Positions 60,943-64,000 of a stretch of DNA of 64,000 bases are shown piece after piece. Made by a program: the position numbers and the translations under genes. The notes under the pieces are model-generated. The model saw nothing but the letters and a program-made list of their open reading frames with translations, was not told the DNA's origin and searched no databases. This stretch comes from Parasedimentitalea psychrophila (GTDB lineage Bacteria; Pseudomonadota; Alphaproteobacteria; Rhodobacterales; Rhodobacteraceae), in assembly GCF_030285785.1 (NCBI RefSeq), contig NZ_CP127247.1, positions 62,001 to 126,000 on the forward strand, in the 5' to 3' direction. The stretch's first letter is position 1. Each line of letters opens with the position of its first letter.

Positions 60943-63300
60943 TCAGCGCTTTTTCAGCGCATCCAAAAGGGCTGCCCCAAATGCGCCACCCGCGTCACCG
61001 CCCGCCGTTGGCCCTTTGGGGCCTGCGGACATCGGCTGCTTGCCGCGCCCGCCTTGATTGCTTTTGCCCGGCTTGCCGTCAGGCCTGCCCCCCAGAGCCC
61101 CGCCTCGCGCGGCGCGGTCGTCGCGGGACGAAGCGCCGCCATCTTTGCGCATGGTCAGGCCAATGCGTTTGCGGGGCACATCAATTTCGGTGACGGTGAC
61201 CTTGACCACCGCGCCGGTTTTCACCACCTCATGCGGGTCTTTGACAAACCGGTCTGCCAACTGGCTGACATGCACCAGCCCGTCCTGATGCACCCCAATA
61301 TCGACAAAGGCACCAAAAGCCGCAACATTGGTCACAGTGCCCTCAAGCACCATACCCGGCTTCAGATCCTTGATGTCCTCGACCCCGTCGGCAAATGTCG
61401 CGGTGACAAAACTGGGGCGCGGATCCCGGCCCGGTTTCTCCAGTTCGGCCAGAATGTCACGCACCGTCGGCAGGCCGAACTTGTCATCTACAAATGCTTC
61501 GGCCTGCACCCCGCGCAGGGCCCCTGGATCACTGGCCAGCGCCCGCAGATCCCGACCACAGGCCTTTACGATCTTGCGCGCCACTCGGTAGGCCTCGGGA
61601 TGCACCGACGAGCCGTCCAGCGGCTCGGCGCCACCCCGAATGCGCAGGAAACCGGCACATTGCTCAAATGCCCGTGGCCCCAGCCGCGCCACTTTCAGCA
61701 GCTCCCGGCGCGAGGCAAAGGCGCCGTTTACATCCCGGTGCGCCACAATTGCCTCAGCCAGTCCCGGCCCCAGACCAGAGACATGCGCCAGCAACGGTGC
61801 CGAGGCCATGTTCAAATCGACGCCAACCCCGTTCACTACATCCTCGATCACCGCTTCCAGCGACTTCGATAGTTGGTGCTGATCAACGTCATGTTGATAC
61901 TGACCGACGCCAATCGACTTGGGTTCGATCTTGACCAGTTCAGCCAGCGGATCCTGCAGCCGCCGCGCAATTGACACTGCGCCGCGCAGGCTCACATCCA
62001 AGTCCGGGAACTCCCGCGCTGCCAGTTCCGATGCGGAATAGACCGAGGCCCCCGCCTCGCTGACCACCACCTTGGTTGGCACTTTCACACCCGGCGGCAA
62101 CAGCTTCAGCGCGTCCGCCACCAGACGTTCGGTCTCGCGACTACCGGTACCATTGCCGATGGCAATCAGCTCGACGCCATGCTGCACCACCAGTCTCAGG
62201 ATCGCCGCCTTGGCGCCACCAACATCATTCCTTGGCTGAAACGGGTAGAAGGTATCTGTACCCACCATTTTACCGGTGGCATCAACCACTGCCGCCTTGA
62301 CGCCGGTGCGAATGCCCGGGTCCAGCCCGAGAGTCACCAGCGCACCGGCCGGAGCGGCAAACAGCAGGTCTTTCAGATTGCGCGCAAACACCCGGATCGC
62401 CTCATCCTGCGAGCGCTTGCGCAGCTCGCTCATCAGTTCCAGCATCATCGACAGGCTCAGCTTCACCCGCCAGGCCCAGCCGGCAATTTTGCGCAGCCAG
62501 ATATCTCCGGGGCCTTTGCCGCCAGCCTGTAACTGCGCCGCCACCATGGCTTCGGCACGGGCCGCGCCCTCCTCGGAGTCGGGACCGATATCCAGTGTCA
62601 GCACGCCCTCATTCGCGCCGCGCAGCATCGCCAGTGCCCGGTGTGACGGCACATCCGCCCAGCGCTCGCGATGGTCAAAATAATCCGAGAACTTGGCGCC
62701 CTTGTCCTGCTGCCCCTGCACAACCCGCGCCGTCAGAAACGCCTCTTTCTGCAAAAAACTTCGCAAACCTCCCAGCAAGGCAGCATTTTCCGTCAGCCGT
62801 TCCACCAGAATATCGCGCGCACCGTTCAGCGCATCCTTCACCGTCTCGACAGCCTCAGAAACATAGCCTTCGGCCAGCGCCTCGGGCGCGGTCATCCGAT
62901 CCGCCAGAATAGCATCCGCCAGTGCCTCCAGCCCATTTTCGCGGGCAATCATCGCCTTGGTGCGGCGCTTCTTCTTATAGGGCAGATAGATGTCTTCCAG
63001 CTGCGCCTTGGTCTCGGCCTTGGCAATTGTGCCGGCCAGTTCAACGGTCAGCTTATCCTGCGCCTTGATGGTCTGCAGAATGCTCGCACGGCGCGCTTCC
63101 AGCTCGCGCAGATAAGACAACCGCTCGGCCAGTGTCCGCAACTGGGTATCATCCAGGCCCCCGGTCACCTCTTTGCGGTAGCGGGCGATGAACGGCACGG
63201 TTGAGCCTTCATCCAGCAGCTTCACGGCCGACACCACCTGCTCAGGTCGGGCGCTGATCTGTGTGGCGATGGAATGGGCGATACGGCGGGCGGTTTCCAC
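60943..63300 (-). CDS. tex: Tex family RNA-binding transcriptional accessory protein, GTG start
   Basis: 785-residue Tex/YhgF protein, related to eukaryotic Spt6. In order: N-terminal helical Tex_N region (STVPFIARYRKEVTGGLDD), a YqgF-like RNase H-fold domain with TLGLDPGIRTGVKAAVVD near residue 325, helix-hairpin-helix repeats (about 490-560, ASAPLLAHVSGLGPGLAEAI), and an S1 domain at about 645-715 (GMVLEGTVTNVAAFGAFVDI). A Gly/Lys-rich tail follows. AGGAG lies 6 nt before the GTG at 63300. Thought to affect transcription and RNA handling. Confidence 0.95.
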   Translation of the reverse strand: METARRIAHSIATQISARPEQVVSAVKLLDEGSTVPFIARYRKEVTGGLDDTQLRTLAERLSYLRELEARRASILQTIKAQDKLTVELAGTIAKAETKAQLEDIYLPYKKKRRTKAMIARENGLEALADAILADRMTAPEALAEGYVSEAVETVKDALNGARDILVERLTENAALLGGLRSFLQKEAFLTARVVQGQQDKGAKFSDYFDHRERWADVPSHRALAMLRGANEGVLTLDIGPDSEEGAARAEAMVAAQLQAGGKGPGDIWLRKIAGWAWRVKLSLSMMLELMSELRKRSQDEAIRVFARNLKDLLFAAPAGALVTLGLDPGIRTGVKAAVVDATGKMVGTDTFYPFQPRNDVGGAKAAILRLVVQHGVELIAIGNGTGSRETERLVADALKLLPPGVKVPTKVVVSEAGASVYSASELAAREFPDLDVSLRGAVSIARRLQDPLAELVKIEPKSIGVGQYQHDVDQHQLSKSLEAVIEDVVNGVGVDLNMASAPLLAHVSGLGPGLAEAIVAHRDVNGAFASRRELLKVARLGPRAFEQCAGFLRIRGGAEPLDGSSVHPEAYRVARKIVKACGRDLRALASDPGALRGVQAEAFVDDKFGLPTVRDILAELEKPGRDPRPSFVTATFADGVEDIKDLKPGMVLEGTVTNVAAFGAFVDIGVHQDGLVHVSQLADRFVKDPHEVVKTGAVVKVTVTEIDVPRKRIGLTMRKDGGASSRDDRAARGGALGGRPDGKPGKSNQGGRGKQPMSAGPKGPTAGGDAGGAFGAALLDALKKR

Positions 63301-63405
63301 GGCGGTCTCCTCAAGTCTGTTGGGACACCCTTCTTAGCCGCGCGGGTGAAGTCCGCCAAGTGGTCACGGGGTCAGCAGGGCAAAATAGCGCCCAGCTGGG
63401 CATTT

Positions 63406-63849
63406 TCAGCATAAGGATAGATCCAAAGCCGCATTCACCCGGTCGATTTCAGCCTCATACCAGGCGATTGCAGCCTTGGGGTCCTCCCGGAATGCTTTTG
63501 CAAATGAGGCCGGCGCCGCAGTGTTTTCATCATATTCAGTGGCCCAAACCATCATGCCCAATAATGCTGGCAACAGCGCCCGTGCTTTGCCTGTCGGCAG
63601 ATAGAAGACCTTGCTTCGTTTGTTCGGATCCACATGCCGGGTCAACATGGCCTCCTCTTCTAGCCGGGACAGACGGTCCGCCAGAATATTTGTCGATATC
63701 CCCTCCTCCGAGGCCGCAAAGTCGCCGTAATATCGTTTACCATGCAGCAATACGTCCCTCAGCAGGACAAAGCACCATTTGTCGCCAAACACACCGGCTG
63801 CATAGCGAACCGGACACCCGGACCACATGATTTTCTCTGATCTTTTCAT
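63406..63849 (-). CDS. HxlR family transcriptional regulator
   Basis: 147-residue winged-helix regulator. The family start is C12PVRYAAGVFGDKWCFVLLRD... (first part), followed by YGDFAASEEGISTNILADRL (recognition helix region) and EEEAMLTRHVDPNKRSKVFYL (wing). The N-terminal Cys kept in this family can sense oxidants or electrophiles in known members such as HypR. The ATG at 63849 is used, with a TTG two codons earlier. It is divergent from a VOC-type gene, with a 9-bp inverted repeat between them, so it probably controls that gene and itself. Confidence 0.92.
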   Translation of the reverse strand: MKRSEKIMWSGCPVRYAAGVFGDKWCFVLLRDVLLHGKRYYGDFAASEEGISTNILADRLSRLEEEAMLTRHVDPNKRSKVFYLPTGKARALLPALLGMMVWATEYDENTAAPASFAKAFREDPKAAIAWYEAEIDRVNAALDLSLC

Positions 63850-63904
63850 GCCCAAAGAATAACAGCAAAAATAATACTTGCAATTTGAAAGCTCTCGATC
63901 AAAT

Positions 63905-63929
63905 ATTCACTTGCAAAACACAAGTGAAT
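63905..63929. promoter_or_regulatory. HxlR-type operator between hxlR and the VOC gene
   Basis: ATTCACTTG-CAAAACA-CAAGTGAAT is a perfect 9-bp inverted repeat. The ACTTG...CAAGT core is typical for HxlR/MarR-like winged-helix sites. It lies 10 nt before the VOC start codon. A further ACTTGCAA occurs at about 63876, overlapping a possible promoter TTGCAA-N17-AAATAT. Confidence 0.6.
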
Positions 63930-63939
63930 TGGAGAAAAC

Positions 63940-64000
63940 ATGCCCTCACCTTTTGTATGGTTTGACAATATTGGTGCGCAACGCGAGGAAACCGTCCATT
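63940..64000 (+). CDS. Start of a VOC (glyoxalase/bleomycin resistance-like) protein, cut by window edge
   Basis: Only about 20 codons are visible: MPSPFVWFDNIGAQREETVH. GGAG lies 5 nt before the ATG. The start resembles VOC-superfamily proteins (an F-V-W-F/Y-D strand followed by a helix), but too little is seen for certainty. Divergent from hxlR and probably its target. Confidence 0.5.
   Translation, partial: MPSPFVWFDNIGAQREETVH

Overview
The window is a GC-rich chromosomal segment of an alphaproteobacterium, most likely a Rhodobacteraceae member of the Roseobacter clade. The reasons are the nuo operon with a small DUF5337-type gene between nuoE and nuoF, an RTX protein ending in a Hint domain, a Rhodobacteraceae-style leucine (liu) cluster, a DUF3422 gene, and a repeated intergenic element (a G/C hairpin next to a TATTTnnnnCAAGAAGAAG or ATATTTTTAGCCAGATGAA core). 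I see no rRNA, tRNA, transposase, prophage or CRISPR array. It reads as core chromosome with some accessory genes.

Layout. 1-5.5 kb (minus): the start of the complex I operon nuoABCDE-DUF5337-nuoF, with nuoF cut by the window edge. 5.8-14.8 kb (minus): leucine/isovalerate catabolism, comprising ivd, an acyl-CoA synthetase, mccB, mccA, HMG-CoA lyase and a methylglutaconyl-CoA hydratase-type crotonase. An ompW gene sits on the opposite strand inside it. ivd has a promoter followed directly by a TetR-type palindrome, and ompW has a near-consensus FNR box. 15-17 kb (minus): a DegT-family aminotransferase and gph. 17.1-25 kb (mostly plus): glmU-glmS-DNA alkylation repair protein, a small lipoprotein on the minus strand, then moaA-waaA-glycosyltransferase. 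25-34.7 kb: a peptide/N-acyl amino acid scavenging locus with three M20 hydrolases and a fused two-domain ABC ATPase (minus), divergent from a binding protein and two permeases (plus). 34.8-40 kb (minus): DUF3422, pntB, pntA and a methyltransferase-like membrane protein.

40.4-44.4 kb (plus): an SDR dehydrogenase and a YjbR-type protein, then the tryptophan degradation operon kynU-GNAT-kynA, with a small DUF1059 gene on the minus strand between them. 44.5-47.9 kb: a TetR regulator divergent from a two-subunit, Tat-exported molybdenum oxidase (IorA/IorB-like). 48-50.2 kb: a secreted RTX-Hint protein. 50.2-55.2 kb (minus): fatty acid desaturase, class I glutamine amidotransferase (PuuD-like), GlcG and malate synthase G. 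55.4-60.6 kb (plus): pepN and three genes I cannot assign. 60.9-64 kb: tex and an HxlR regulator (minus), with the first codons of a VOC-type protein diverging at the right edge.

Working together: leucine and tryptophan breakdown, peptide uptake with deacylation and deacetylation, and glyoxylate entry by malate synthase all feed carbon to respiration through complex I, with transhydrogenase balancing NADPH. Several control sites can be read directly: an FNR box, a TetR palindrome at ivd, palindromes in the tetR-ior and hxlR-VOC gaps, a palindrome upstream of glcB, and several hairpin terminators. Start codons were chosen from ribosome binding sites and family alignment. No database search was possible, so family names rest on recognised motifs.
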